Positions 53,111-61,308 of a DNA stretch of 64,000 bases are shown piece by piece. The position numbers and the translations under genes were made by a program. Every line of letters begins with the position of its first letter. The first letter of the stretch is position 1. Source of the DNA: DAIQNV01 sp038748775 (GTDB lineage: Bacteria > Planctomycetota > Phycisphaerae > Phycisphaerales > UBA1924). The DNA lies in the NCBI GenBank assembly GCA_038748775.1, contig JBCDIT010000002.1, forward strand, positions 248,001 through 312,000, written 5' to 3'. The notes beneath the pieces were generated by a model. The model was given only the letters and a program-made list of their open reading frames with translations. It searched no databases and was not told the origin of the DNA.

Positions 53111-54378
53111 TCCAGTCGCTGATGACAACACTGCTACCGGCCGCGACGCTGGCGGAGGTTCCCCCGCTCAAGCTGGTCGACGAGACCGGGAACATGACCA
53201 GCGGGTTCTGGGAAGAGCTCTTCTTCCGGGGCGGCGCGACGACGCCGGTGGCCCAGGCCACCGATGGTCTGTTCATGCTGATCTTCTGGTTCGGTGTGTT
53301 CTGGTTCGTGCTTCTCTCGATACTGTGGATCTACTGGGTCATCAAGTACCGCCGTCGCCCGGGCGTCGCGGCGGAGCCGAGCGCCTCGCACAACACGCTT
53401 CTCGAGATCATCTGGACCGTTGTTCCCAGTTCGGCGCTCATCGTGCTCTTCCTGCTCGGGTTCTGGGTCTATATGGACAAGCAGATCGCTCCTTCGGACG
53501 CGATCGAACTCCGCGTTTCGGGTTGGAAGTGGGGCTGGAAAGTTGTTTATCCCGACGGCGAAGAGAGCTCTTGGCAGCTTCCGCTCGACGAAGGCAACAC
53601 GTACAACGGTGGTGCTGGCGTCCCGGTGTTTGTCGTTCCCGAAGATACGCCGATCTCACTGCGCATGAGCAGCCAGGACGTCCTGCACAGCTTCTGGATC
53701 CCCGATTTCCGCACCAAAATGGATCTGTTCCCGAACCGCTACACCGGATACACGTTCCGGACGCCCAAGCTCCTGACCGGCCAGGACTACCAAGACCACT
53801 GGATCTTCTGCGCCGAGTACTGCGGCGACTTCCATGCCGAGATGGCCGCCATTCTTCGCATCGTGCCCAAGGGCGAGTACGTGAGGATACTGGGAGATGA
53901 GTTTGGTGCGGACCTTTCACCGGTCGACTTGGGCAAGAAGGTGCACGCCCAGGCGTGTGCTTCCTGCCACTCCGTCGACGGGAGCGCCGGGACCGGCCCA
54001 ACGTGGCAGAACATCTACCTGTACGAGCGCAAATTTACGGACAACACGTCGGCGATTGGAGACGAGGACTACCTCCGTGAGTCCATTCTCGTTCCTGGCG
54101 CCAAGGTTGTTTCGGGTTATCCGAACCAGATGGCCAGCTTCCAAGGCCTGCTGAGCGAGAAACAGCTCGAAGGTGTCATCGCCTACATCCGAACGCTGAG
54201 CGATCGGTACACGCCACCGCCGAAGATCGAGGGCGAGGGCGAAGAGGGCGGTGAAGACGGCGCTGCTGAAGAAGGCGCCGAGGCCGACCCGCAAACCGAC
54301 CCGCAAACCGACCCGCAAACCGACGCCCAGACCAGTGCAGACCCAGTTCAAGACGAGTCCGAGACCGCCACAGGCTGA
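53107..54378 (+). CDS. coxB: Cytochrome c oxidase subunit II with fused cytochrome c (caa3 type)
   Basis: 423 residues. Two membrane helices (about 50-75 and 100-120), then the CuA cupredoxin domain with SQDVLHSFWIPDF and the CuA ligands in FCAEYCGDFHAEM (Cys235, Cys239, His and Met). A cytochrome c domain is fused: CASCH at 284-288. This is the caa3 layout, in which electrons enter through the heme c. The tail (about 377-423) is acidic with three exact copies of DPQT. The ATG at 53107 overlaps the SCO1 stop. Confidence 0.96.
   Translation: MIQSLMTTLLPAATLAEVPPLKLVDETGNMTSGFWEELFFRGGATTPVAQATDGLFMLIFWFGVFWFVLLSILWIYWVIKYRRRPGVAAEPSASHNTLLEIIWTVVPSSALIVLFLLGFWVYMDKQIAPSDAIELRVSGWKWGWKVVYPDGEESSWQLPLDEGNTYNGGAGVPVFVVPEDTPISLRMSSQDVLHSFWIPDFRTKMDLFPNRYTGYTFRTPKLLTGQDYQDHWIFCAEYCGDFHAEMAAILRIVPKGEYVRILGDEFGADLSPVDLGKKVHAQACASCHSVDGSAGTGPTWQNIYLYERKFTDNTSAIGDEDYLRESILVPGAKVVSGYPNQMASFQGLLSEKQLEGVIAYIRTLSDRYTPPPKIEGEGEEGGEDGAAEEGAEADPQTDPQTDPQTDAQTSADPVQDESETATG
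54286..54333 (+). repeat. 12-bp tandem repeat in the coxB tail
   Basis: GACCCGCAAACC repeated three times (54286-54321) plus a degenerate fourth unit (GACGCCCAGACC). In frame; encodes DPQT units. A likely slippage hot spot in the disordered tail of subunit II. Confidence 0.9.
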
Positions 54379-54413
54379 AGCCAGAACCCTTTGCGAGACG
54401 AACGAGGCCGACC

Positions 54414-56213
54414 ATGACCACGATCGACCGCCCAGCTGACCTGCCCACCCACGACCATCACGATGAGGGCAGCTACCTCACGCCCCGAGGTGGGATGTGG
54501 GCCACCATCTGGCAATGGGCCAGCACCGTCGACCACAAGAAGATCGGCGTGATGTATCTCTTCGCCGTGCTCTTCATGTTCTTCCTGGGCGGTGTCGCGG
54601 CCCTCGCGGTCCGCATGGAACTGCTCGAGCCGGTCCGCCAGATCTCGAACACGCTCGCCGACGGCACCGTCGAAACGGTCGTGACCGGGCAGTTGTTCAC
54701 CTACGACCCCGAAAACATCGCCGCCGGCAACAACGTCTACAACCGCTTGTTCAGCCTTCACGGCATCATCATGACGTTCATGTTCATCGTTCCCAGCATC
54801 CCTGCGAGCCTGGGCAACTTCTTCTTGCCGCTCCTGCTCGGGGCCAAGGACGTCGCCTTCCCCAGGCTCAACCTGCTCAGTTGGTACATCTACGTCGTGG
54901 GCTCGCTCTTCGGAGTCGCGGCGATCGTAGTGGGCGGTGCCGATACCGGGTGGACGTTCTACACGCCCTATTCAACGACGACAGACGCGGAACACTGGAG
55001 GGTGTTCTTCATTGTCCTAGCGGCGTTCGTGCTGGGGTTCAGCTCGATCCTGACCGGCCTGAACTTCATCGTGACGACGCACAAACTCAGAGCACCGGGC
55101 ATGGGCTGGTTCGACATGCCCCTGCTGGTGTGGGCGCTCTATTCGACGAGCATCATCCAGGTGCTCGCGACGCCGGTCATCGGTGTCACGCTCCTGCTGC
55201 TCATGATCGAGCGTCTGCTGCACATCGGCATCTTCGACCCGGGCATGGGCGGGGACCCGCTGCTCTACCAGCACTTCTTCTGGTTCTACAGCCACCCGGT
55301 GGTCTACGTGATGATCCTCCCGGGCATGGGCCTGATCTCCGAGATGCTCGCGGTCCACGCCCGCAAGCACATCTTCGGGTACCGCGCCATCGCGTTCAGC
55401 TCGATCGGCATCGCGGCCGTGAGCTTCATGGTGTGGGGTCACCACATGTTCACCTCGATGGGTGAACTCGCCGCGACGCTGTTCAGCGCCCTGACGTTCC
55501 TCGTCGCGATCCCGACGGCCGTGAAGGTGTTCAACTGGACCGCGACGCTCTACAAGGGCTCGATCGCCCTGAACACACCGATGCTCTACACGCTCGGGTT
55601 CCTCTTCACGTTCTCGATCGGCGGCCTGACGGGCCTGCCCCTCGGTGCTCTCGCGACCGACCTGCACCTGCACGACTCGTACTTTGTTGTCGCCCACTTC
55701 CACTACGTGATGATGGGCGGAACCGTGATCGCGTTCATCGGTGGCATCCACCACTACTGGCCCAAGATGTTCGGGCGGATGTACTCCGAGAAGTGGGCGA
55801 TCATCGGCTTCGTGCTCGTCTTTGTCGGCTTCAACGTCACGTTCTTCACCCAGTTCTTCCTGGGCACGCAGGGCATGCCGCGCCGCTACGCGACGTACGT
55901 CGACGAGTTCACGCTGCTCCACCAGATCTCGACGTACGGGTCGTGGATCTTGGCCGCCGGCTTGTTCTTGCACCTGTTCGTCTTCGTGCACTCGCTGGTC
56001 GCCGGCCGCCCGGCGCCGCCCAACCCCTGGGGCGGCCTGACGCTCGAGTGGGAGGCCGAGAGCCCGCCGATCGAGCACAACTTCCATAAAGAACCCGTCG
56101 TGAGGCACGGCCCGTACGAGTTCGACAAGGTCGTTCCGCCTCACTGCTCAGAAGAAGACTTCCCGTTGCCCGAGCAGGCGCCCCCGCCGCCGGCACCCAA
56201 GGTCGTCAAGTAG
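54414..56213 (+). CDS. coxA: Cytochrome c oxidase subunit I (type A2, YSHP)
   Basis: 599 residues, 12-14 helices. Binds heme a, heme a3 and CuB. Visible: a low-spin heme His in LFSLHGIIMTFMFIVPS; CuB His/Tyr in FWFYSHPVVYVMILPGMGLIS (Tyr292, Ser293, His294, Tyr298, the last pair forming the His-Tyr cross-link); GHHMFTSMG; and LHDSYFVVAHFHYVMMGG. The D-channel Glu of HPEVY enzymes is replaced (HPVVY) and preceded by YS, the mark of A2-type enzymes such as Rhodothermus caa3. A Pro-rich C-terminal tail follows. A strong 10-bp hairpin lies after the stop. Confidence 0.97.
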   Translation: MTTIDRPADLPTHDHHDEGSYLTPRGGMWATIWQWASTVDHKKIGVMYLFAVLFMFFLGGVAALAVRMELLEPVRQISNTLADGTVETVVTGQLFTYDPENIAAGNNVYNRLFSLHGIIMTFMFIVPSIPASLGNFFLPLLLGAKDVAFPRLNLLSWYIYVVGSLFGVAAIVVGGADTGWTFYTPYSTTTDAEHWRVFFIVLAAFVLGFSSILTGLNFIVTTHKLRAPGMGWFDMPLLVWALYSTSIIQVLATPVIGVTLLLLMIERLLHIGIFDPGMGGDPLLYQHFFWFYSHPVVYVMILPGMGLISEMLAVHARKHIFGYRAIAFSSIGIAAVSFMVWGHHMFTSMGELAATLFSALTFLVAIPTAVKVFNWTATLYKGSIALNTPMLYTLGFLFTFSIGGLTGLPLGALATDLHLHDSYFVVAHFHYVMMGGTVIAFIGGIHHYWPKMFGRMYSEKWAIIGFVLVFVGFNVTFFTQFFLGTQGMPRRYATYVDEFTLLHQISTYGSWILAAGLFLHLFVFVHSLVAGRPAPPNPWGGLTLEWEAESPPIEHNFHKEPVVRHGPYEFDKVVPPHCSEEDFPLPEQAPPPPAPKVVK

Positions 56214-56221
56214 CCCACACG

Positions 56222-56245
56222 CCGCCCGGGCCGACGCCCGGGCGG
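56222..56245 (+). terminator. Strong hairpin between coxA and coxC
   Basis: A perfect 10-bp stem (CCGCCCGGGC with GCCCGGGCGG) and 4-nt loop CGAC, followed only by TGCCTTG. Without a T tract it more likely attenuates or stabilises the 3' end of the upstream message than terminates fully. Confidence 0.55.
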
Positions 56246-56315
56246 TGCCTTGTCAGAAACGAATCGGGGCGAGGGGGGAAGACCCGCGCCGCGAAGATCC
56301 GACCCGGAGCAACGC

Positions 56316-57017
56316 ATGACCGCGATCGATGCCAACCAGCCGCCGCCCGCCGACCTCGACGGTGGCGAGAACAAGGCCCGCTGGGAGATCTACGCCCACG
56401 GCCACCACTGGCGGAATGCTGAGGACGAGTTCGAGTCGGCCAAGTTTGGCATGTGGCTCTTCCTGTCGACCGAAGTCCTGCTCTTCGCCGGCATCTTCGT
56501 CGGCTACGCCCTGCTCCGGCTCAAGTACCCCGAGGCGTTTATCAACGGGTCGGCCTACCTCGACGTGAAGTGGGGCCTCACGAACACCATCGTGCTGCTT
56601 CTCTCCAGCTTCACCGTCGCGATGGCGGTCCGCAACGCCCAGCTCAACCAGCAGCTCTGGCTGAAGATCAACCTCGTCATCACCCTCATCTGCGCCGCGG
56701 CCTTCTTCTGCATCAAGATCTTCATGGAGTACATCCCGAAGTGGACCGAGGGCAAGCGCCCGGGTGTCCTCTTCGATTATCCCTACGCGTCTGATCCGCA
56801 CGAGCCGCTCTGGTGGGGCCTGTACTACGTCGGCACCGGGATCCACGCCTTGCACGTCATCATCGGCGGCGGGTTGCTCCTCTGGGTGCTCGTCCGTTCG
56901 TACAAGGGCATCTACGGGCCCAAGAACTACGCGATGGTCGAGACCTCGGGCCTCTACTGGCACCTGGTCGACCTCGTCTGGATCTTCCTGTTCCCCCTTC
57001 TGTACCTGATCCACTAA
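56316..57017 (+). CDS. coxC: Cytochrome c oxidase subunit III
   Basis: 233 residues, five helices (the short bacterial form). Typical: SAKFGMWLFLSTEVLLFAGIFVGYALLR with a conserved Glu in the first helix, WWGLYYVGTGIHALHVIIGGGLLLWVL and ETSGLYWHLVDLVWIFLFPLLYLI. It stabilises the proton channel region of subunit I. Start: ATG 56316 with GGAG 6 bp upstream; the frame is open 22 codons further. Confidence 0.95.
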   Translation: MTAIDANQPPPADLDGGENKARWEIYAHGHHWRNAEDEFESAKFGMWLFLSTEVLLFAGIFVGYALLRLKYPEAFINGSAYLDVKWGLTNTIVLLLSSFTVAMAVRNAQLNQQLWLKINLVITLICAAAFFCIKIFMEYIPKWTEGKRPGVLFDYPYASDPHEPLWWGLYYVGTGIHALHVIIGGGLLLWVLVRSYKGIYGPKNYAMVETSGLYWHLVDLVWIFLFPLLYLIH

Positions 57018-57038
57018 CCCCGGACTGGAGCCACTGAC

Positions 57039-57977
57039 ATGAGCCACAACACCGGCGACGCTCCGACCAAGCCCGAGGGCTACGACTGGGACGACCCGCA
57101 CGGCTTCCACGAGGGCACGCCCATCGACGATGAGGGGCACCACCACGAGGAGCACCACGTCTCGAGCTGGCAGCTCAACGTGGTCATCCTCTTCGCCCTT
57201 CTCTTCTTCACGCTGCTCACCGTCATCGTCGCCAAGGGCGAGGTCTTCCTGACCACCTACACCGACATCCCGATCACCCAGCTCTGGAACGTCATCATCG
57301 CGATGGCGATCGCGACGGTGAAGGCGATGCTCGTGTGCATGTACTTCATGCACCTGCGCCACGACAAGCCCCTGAACACGATGATTATGCTGTTCACCTT
57401 TGCGACGATGGGCATGTTTATGACGATGCCCGCCATCGACGTGGGCAGCAGGGGCGCGATCAAGGACTACGCCGTCGGGGAAGTCGTCGAAGGCGGCTCC
57501 GGTGTCGGCATGTCCCGCTGGAACGGCGAAGATATCTCCGGCTCCGTCGTCGTCCAGTCGCGCGAAAAGAAGATCGCAGAGGTCGGCGAAGAGAAGTTCT
57601 GGGAAACCTTCTACAAGAAAAAGGCCGACTACAAGCACCACGTCCATCGCCACCCCGCCGACAAGAAGGACTACTTCGCCAAGTGGGTCGCCAAGGGCTC
57701 GCAGAGCTACAAGGACTACAAGGCCGACGTCGTCGCGGAGATCCCCGAGCCCGAGCGCTCCTCGGCCAACCGTCAGGTCATCCGCACCGGGCTCACCCCT
57801 GGGCTCTTCGATGCCGAGGCGCCCAAGCCCAAGGCCGCCCATGACGACGACCATTCCGATGACGGTCACTCGGACGACGACAACTCCGGGGACGATCACG
57901 CTGAGGACCACGACGACTCGGGCGAAAGCCACGACGACGATCACGCCACTGACCACGCGTCTGAGGACGAAGACTGA
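57039..57977 (+). CDS. Cytochrome c oxidase subunit IV-like protein with long acidic tail
   Basis: 312 residues. Three helices at about 45-130: LNVVILFALLFFTLLTVIVA, WNVIIAMAIATVKAMLVCMYFMHL and NTMIMLFTFATMGMFM, the prokaryotic COX4 pattern. The N-terminus is His-rich (GHHHEEHH). About 180 further residues follow, unusual because the family is about 100: a soluble stretch with FWETFYKKKADYKHHVHRHP and then a low-complexity Asp/His/Ser/Glu tail (about 40 Asp and His in 50 residues). The tail could bind metal. It lies 21 bp after coxC. Confidence 0.88.
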   Translation: MSHNTGDAPTKPEGYDWDDPHGFHEGTPIDDEGHHHEEHHVSSWQLNVVILFALLFFTLLTVIVAKGEVFLTTYTDIPITQLWNVIIAMAIATVKAMLVCMYFMHLRHDKPLNTMIMLFTFATMGMFMTMPAIDVGSRGAIKDYAVGEVVEGGSGVGMSRWNGEDISGSVVVQSREKKIAEVGEEKFWETFYKKKADYKHHVHRHPADKKDYFAKWVAKGSQSYKDYKADVVAEIPEPERSSANRQVIRTGLTPGLFDAEAPKPKAAHDDDHSDDGHSDDDNSGDDHAEDHDDSGESHDDDHATDHASEDED

Positions 57978-57994
57978 ACGAACCCGGAGGCATG

Positions 57995-58927
57995 ATGCCC
58001 TCGAACACCGGCTCGAGTTCAGCGCCGCCAGCGAGCCCGACCGCCCGCCCCCCCGCTCGATCGGGCGGCCGCTCGATCGCCTGGTCCGTCGCCGCGATAT
58101 CGCTTGTCGGCATGCTCTTCAGCGGGTACGCGCTCGCGCAACGCATCCGGGACTACCACGCCGATCACCAACGCGACCTCTTCTACTTCATCCGCACCGA
58201 CCGCAACGAGTTCGCCTACGAAGACCGCTTGATCACCTTCACGCCCGAGCTTGATGAGCAAGGCGAGGGCACCGTCACGCTGACGTCGGCCAGCACCGAA
58301 GACCCGAGTGACACGACCTCGCTCGTGATGCCGGTCCAGGTGCCCACCCCGATCAACTTCCCCAATCTCGAGCGGTTCGCCGACTGGATGGGCGTCTTCT
58401 TCTTCGCGCACAACCAGGATCGTCTCCGCCTCGACGAGTTCCGGGCGCTCACCAAGTCGGGCGATATCCCGGTCCGCTGCGTCATCGTCGTCCGCGTCCC
58501 CGACGCAGGCGTTTCGGACGAAGGGCGATTCAATCTCGAGGTCGATCCGGAATCGTGGGGCTTCGGCGAGGTCATGCGCCACCGCTGGACCTTCCGCTTC
58601 CACGAGCTCAAGCCCGACGGAGCCATCGAGACCTCCGAGCGACGCATGCCCGAATCGGGCGCGAGGTTCTATCGCAGGCAGGTCGCCGCGTACAAGGCGG
58701 GTGAAGAGCAGCCCCAGCGCGCCGAAGACGAACTCAAAGAGGGCACGTGGCGCTGGGACGCGGCGCTCCACATCATGCCTAGAGCGCCCGCAATCACCAA
58801 AGAGAACCAGGCGTTGCTCTCCGCCGGGTGGACGTTGCCGGCGTCGAGCAGCTTCACGCTGGCGCTGCTCCTCAGCATCGCGTTCGCGTGTGCGCCCGAG
58901 CGGCGGACCGAGGCCGCAGAATCCTGA
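57995..58927 (+). CDS. Membrane-anchored protein of unknown function, end of the oxidase locus
   Basis: About 310 residues. One helix near the start (SIAWSVAAISLVGMLFSGYAL) and one near the end (TLPASSSFTLALLLSIAFACA), with a soluble domain of about 200 residues between, probably outside the membrane. Contains FAYEDRLITFTP and WDAALHIMPRAPAIT, no motif recognised. ATG 57995 is preferred because GGAGG (57986-57990) is 4 bp away; ATG 57992 is only 1 bp from it. It is the last gene of the operon, so a role in oxidase assembly or a linked function is possible. Confidence 0.78.
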   Translation: MPSNTGSSSAPPASPTARPPARSGGRSIAWSVAAISLVGMLFSGYALAQRIRDYHADHQRDLFYFIRTDRNEFAYEDRLITFTPELDEQGEGTVTLTSASTEDPSDTTSLVMPVQVPTPINFPNLERFADWMGVFFFAHNQDRLRLDEFRALTKSGDIPVRCVIVVRVPDAGVSDEGRFNLEVDPESWGFGEVMRHRWTFRFHELKPDGAIETSERRMPESGARFYRRQVAAYKAGEEQPQRAEDELKEGTWRWDAALHIMPRAPAITKENQALLSAGWTLPASSSFTLALLLSIAFACAPERRTEAAES

Positions 58928-58931
58928 ACGA

Positions 58932-60212
58932 TCAGCGTGTCGTCATCGTCACCGAGAGCTTTGAAGAAGGGGCGATGCGGAGGTCCGAGAGCGATGCTCG
59001 TTGGCCGCGAGGGCTGACGTAGCCGATCGACATCGCCTCGACGTTCATGATCTCGAGGGTCGACGAAGACGCCCCCGGGGGCAGCACGACCCGGCCGCTG
59101 GCAACCTCGAGTTCGGAACCCCAAGCGACGCCTTCGACGACGATCGGAACCAACCAACGGGGCGTCCCGAGTCGAACCGGATACCCGTATAGCGACGCGC
59201 CGACGTCTTTGAGTATCGAGCGGTCGCTCGTATCGACGGGCGTGCCCTGCGTTGTCTCGCCGATCTCGTGTGCCACCCCGATGGGGCCGTTGGGCGCGTA
59301 AGGCGTCCCTACGACGAACTCCGCCGGCGCGACGCGGATGGGCCCATCCGAGTCGCTCGACGCCGCGGCGTCGAACACGAAGCCCGCCAGTCCCCACGTG
59401 TCGGCGCCGTCGAGTCGGACGGTGACCGACCATTCAATCGTGTCACCCATGAGACCGGGAACAACCGCCGTGCCGAGCCGGACCGTCAACTCCGCGTCGA
59501 TGGGCGTCGGGTCCCCGATCTGCCAGAGGCCCGAGATTTCTGAGAGCATCGCGTCGGACGCAGACGTCCGAGCTTGAAAGATGGCCGCCCGCTGCTCGGC
59601 GTGCGTCGCCTCAAGATCGAGCAATCCCGCATCAACCAGATCGCGTTCCAGCACGCGTGTCTCGCCCATCATGCTCCAACTGACGAGTTGCCCGGTGAAG
59701 CCGTCGATCACGCCGATCGCGTCCCGCCGAAAGGGCACGCCGTCTTCGGTCAGACGTCTGAGGCCCGCGATGCGCACGACAGCTGCGGCCGAGCCCGACA
59801 AGTGTCCCGCTCCGCTCAGGCGCCCCTTCTGAACGAGGACGAACTCCGCGTCGGCGTAGGCGCTCGCGCGCGAGCGCGACGCCGGATTCCCCGTCCACGA
59901 CGACATCGAGTACTCAAGGATCGACGCAACATCGGTGGGGCTAGGCCGGCCGTCTCCGTTCACGCCCATCCGGAAGAAGCCGCTACTCGTCCTTGCCGGG
60001 TTCCCCCGTTGCTGGACGAAGGTCGGATCTGTCGCGATCACGAGCGAAGATTCAGGCGCCCAGGACGGGGCAGGGACAACCTGGAACACCGTCCCATCAA
60101 CGACAACGCTCGTGCCGGTCTCAACCTCCGACTTGGGCGCGAGAATCCCGAGGGCGATCGCGACGAAAGGCGTAAGCAAGGCGGTGCTCCGATCCCACGA
60201 GCGTCCAACCAT
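58932..60212 (-). CDS. Secreted protein with one dockerin-like motif, unknown function
   Basis: 426 residues. An N-terminal hydrophobic segment suggests export. At about residues 83-101 is GVNGDGRPSPTDVASILEY, very close to one half of a planctomycete-type dockerin repeat (VNGDGxxxxTDxxxIL, a calcium loop). Only one is seen, and it is near the N-terminus rather than the end, which is atypical. The remainder is beta-rich in style (GDTIEWSVTVRLDGADTWGLAGFVFD), which recalls cohesin- or choice-of-anchor-type surface domains. Convergent with the previous gene; only 4 bp separate the two stops. Confidence 0.75.
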   Translation of the reverse strand: MVGRSWDRSTALLTPFVAIALGILAPKSEVETGTSVVVDGTVFQVVPAPSWAPESSLVIATDPTFVQQRGNPARTSSGFFRMGVNGDGRPSPTDVASILEYSMSSWTGNPASRSRASAYADAEFVLVQKGRLSGAGHLSGSAAAVVRIAGLRRLTEDGVPFRRDAIGVIDGFTGQLVSWSMMGETRVLERDLVDAGLLDLEATHAEQRAAIFQARTSASDAMLSEISGLWQIGDPTPIDAELTVRLGTAVVPGLMGDTIEWSVTVRLDGADTWGLAGFVFDAAASSDSDGPIRVAPAEFVVGTPYAPNGPIGVAHEIGETTQGTPVDTSDRSILKDVGASLYGYPVRLGTPRWLVPIVVEGVAWGSELEVASGRVVLPPGASSSTLEIMNVEAMSIGYVSPRGQRASLSDLRIAPSSKLSVTMTTR

Positions 60213-60272
60213 CCCTACAACACGATTCGTCGAGTGTACCAGACGGGCGGGGCCCGGAGCGACGCCTGTCGG

Positions 60273-61172
60273 TTACTTCACCGGGTCAAACCCGCTCGAC
60301 CGCACCGGCGTCGACTCACCGCCACCGGCGTCCATGTCGCTCGTGTCGTCGCCACCGCTGACCGGGCCCGCCTCGTCGCGCTCTGAGGCACCGCTCAGGT
60401 AAATTTCGACCCGCCGATTCTCCGGCGTGTTCCCGCTCGGGGTGTTGGGCACCACCGGCCTGAACTCGCCCCAGCCCGCCGAGTACATGCGATCCGGCGC
60501 TACGCCCAGGCGCTGCAGCTCGCGCCGGACAGAGATCGCGCGGTGCACGCTGAGGTGCATGTTGGTCGGGTGACGGCGCTGGGTCGCGGCGCTGGGCTTG
60601 GCCGAGTCGGTGTGGCCCACGATCCGGATGTCGTAGATAAGCGCTTCGCGCGAGGTCAGCACCTCCGCCAGCGCTTCAAGGCTCTCCTTCACGCTGTCCT
60701 TCACCACGTCCTGGCCCGAGTCGAAGGTCACGTCGCTCGCGAGGCGGATGAGCCCTCGGTCCGGGTCGTACTGGAGCAGCGTCGGGAACCGCGCAGCGAG
60801 GCGGGTGAGCGCCAGGTCGGTCGCAGGGTCGATCTCGCGGAGCGCGATCCCGTCGAGGCGGTCCTCAAGATCGAGAATCGTCCCACGGCTTTGGTTGAGC
60901 TGCTGGCGGAGCATCGCGTTGGTGCGCTCCAGGTCGCTAAACGCGGCCCGGGTCCCGCTGGTGTTCTGCTGGAGACCGTCGTTGAGCTGCTCGAGTTCCC
61001 GCACGCGGCCCTGGAGCTCCACGTTGCGGCTCGTCAGCGTGCGGTTCTCGCTGATCAGGTCGTCGTAGGCGGTCTGGCTGACGCACCCGCCCATGAGGCT
61101 CGCGGCGGTGCCGACCACGCTCACGAGGGCCATCGCCAGTCTGCGGGTTCCGATTCCGATTCCGCTCTGCAT
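60273..61172 (-). CDS. OmpA-family lipoprotein with coiled coil
   Basis: 299 residues. Lipobox MGGC near residue 29, then a coiled coil of about 80 residues (LISENRTLTSRNVELQGRVRELEQLNDGL), then an OmpA/MotB C-terminal domain: DVTFDSGQDVVKDSVKESLEALAEVL, IVGHTDSAKPS, NMHLSVHRAISVRRELQRLGV, MYSAGWGEFRPVVPN and NRRVEIYL. The domain binds peptidoglycan, so the protein anchors the envelope. C-terminal tail Gly/Asp-rich. It lies 60 bp upstream of the previous gene on the same strand. Confidence 0.92.
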   Translation of the reverse strand: MQSGIGIGTRRLAMALVSVVGTAASLMGGCVSQTAYDDLISENRTLTSRNVELQGRVRELEQLNDGLQQNTSGTRAAFSDLERTNAMLRQQLNQSRGTILDLEDRLDGIALREIDPATDLALTRLAARFPTLLQYDPDRGLIRLASDVTFDSGQDVVKDSVKESLEALAEVLTSREALIYDIRIVGHTDSAKPSAATQRRHPTNMHLSVHRAISVRRELQRLGVAPDRMYSAGWGEFRPVVPNTPSGNTPENRRVEIYLSGASERDEAGPVSGGDDTSDMDAGGGESTPVRSSGFDPVK

Positions 61173-61308
61173 CCGTAGACTCCTCGGGCCTCAGGCGTTG
61201 CGGCCCACTCCGCTGGCCGGGCCCCGTCGCGTCCTCGCGCAGGCCCACGCCGATACGGGCGACCTGTGCCGCCCTTGCCCAGGATATCGGCCCCCCCGCG
61301 TCCGGACC

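Noticed and set aside
56253..57956. A 567-codon minus-strand frame opposite coxC and the COX4-like gene
   Set aside because: A Val/Asp/Gly/Arg-rich mirror of the real genes, no family resemblance.
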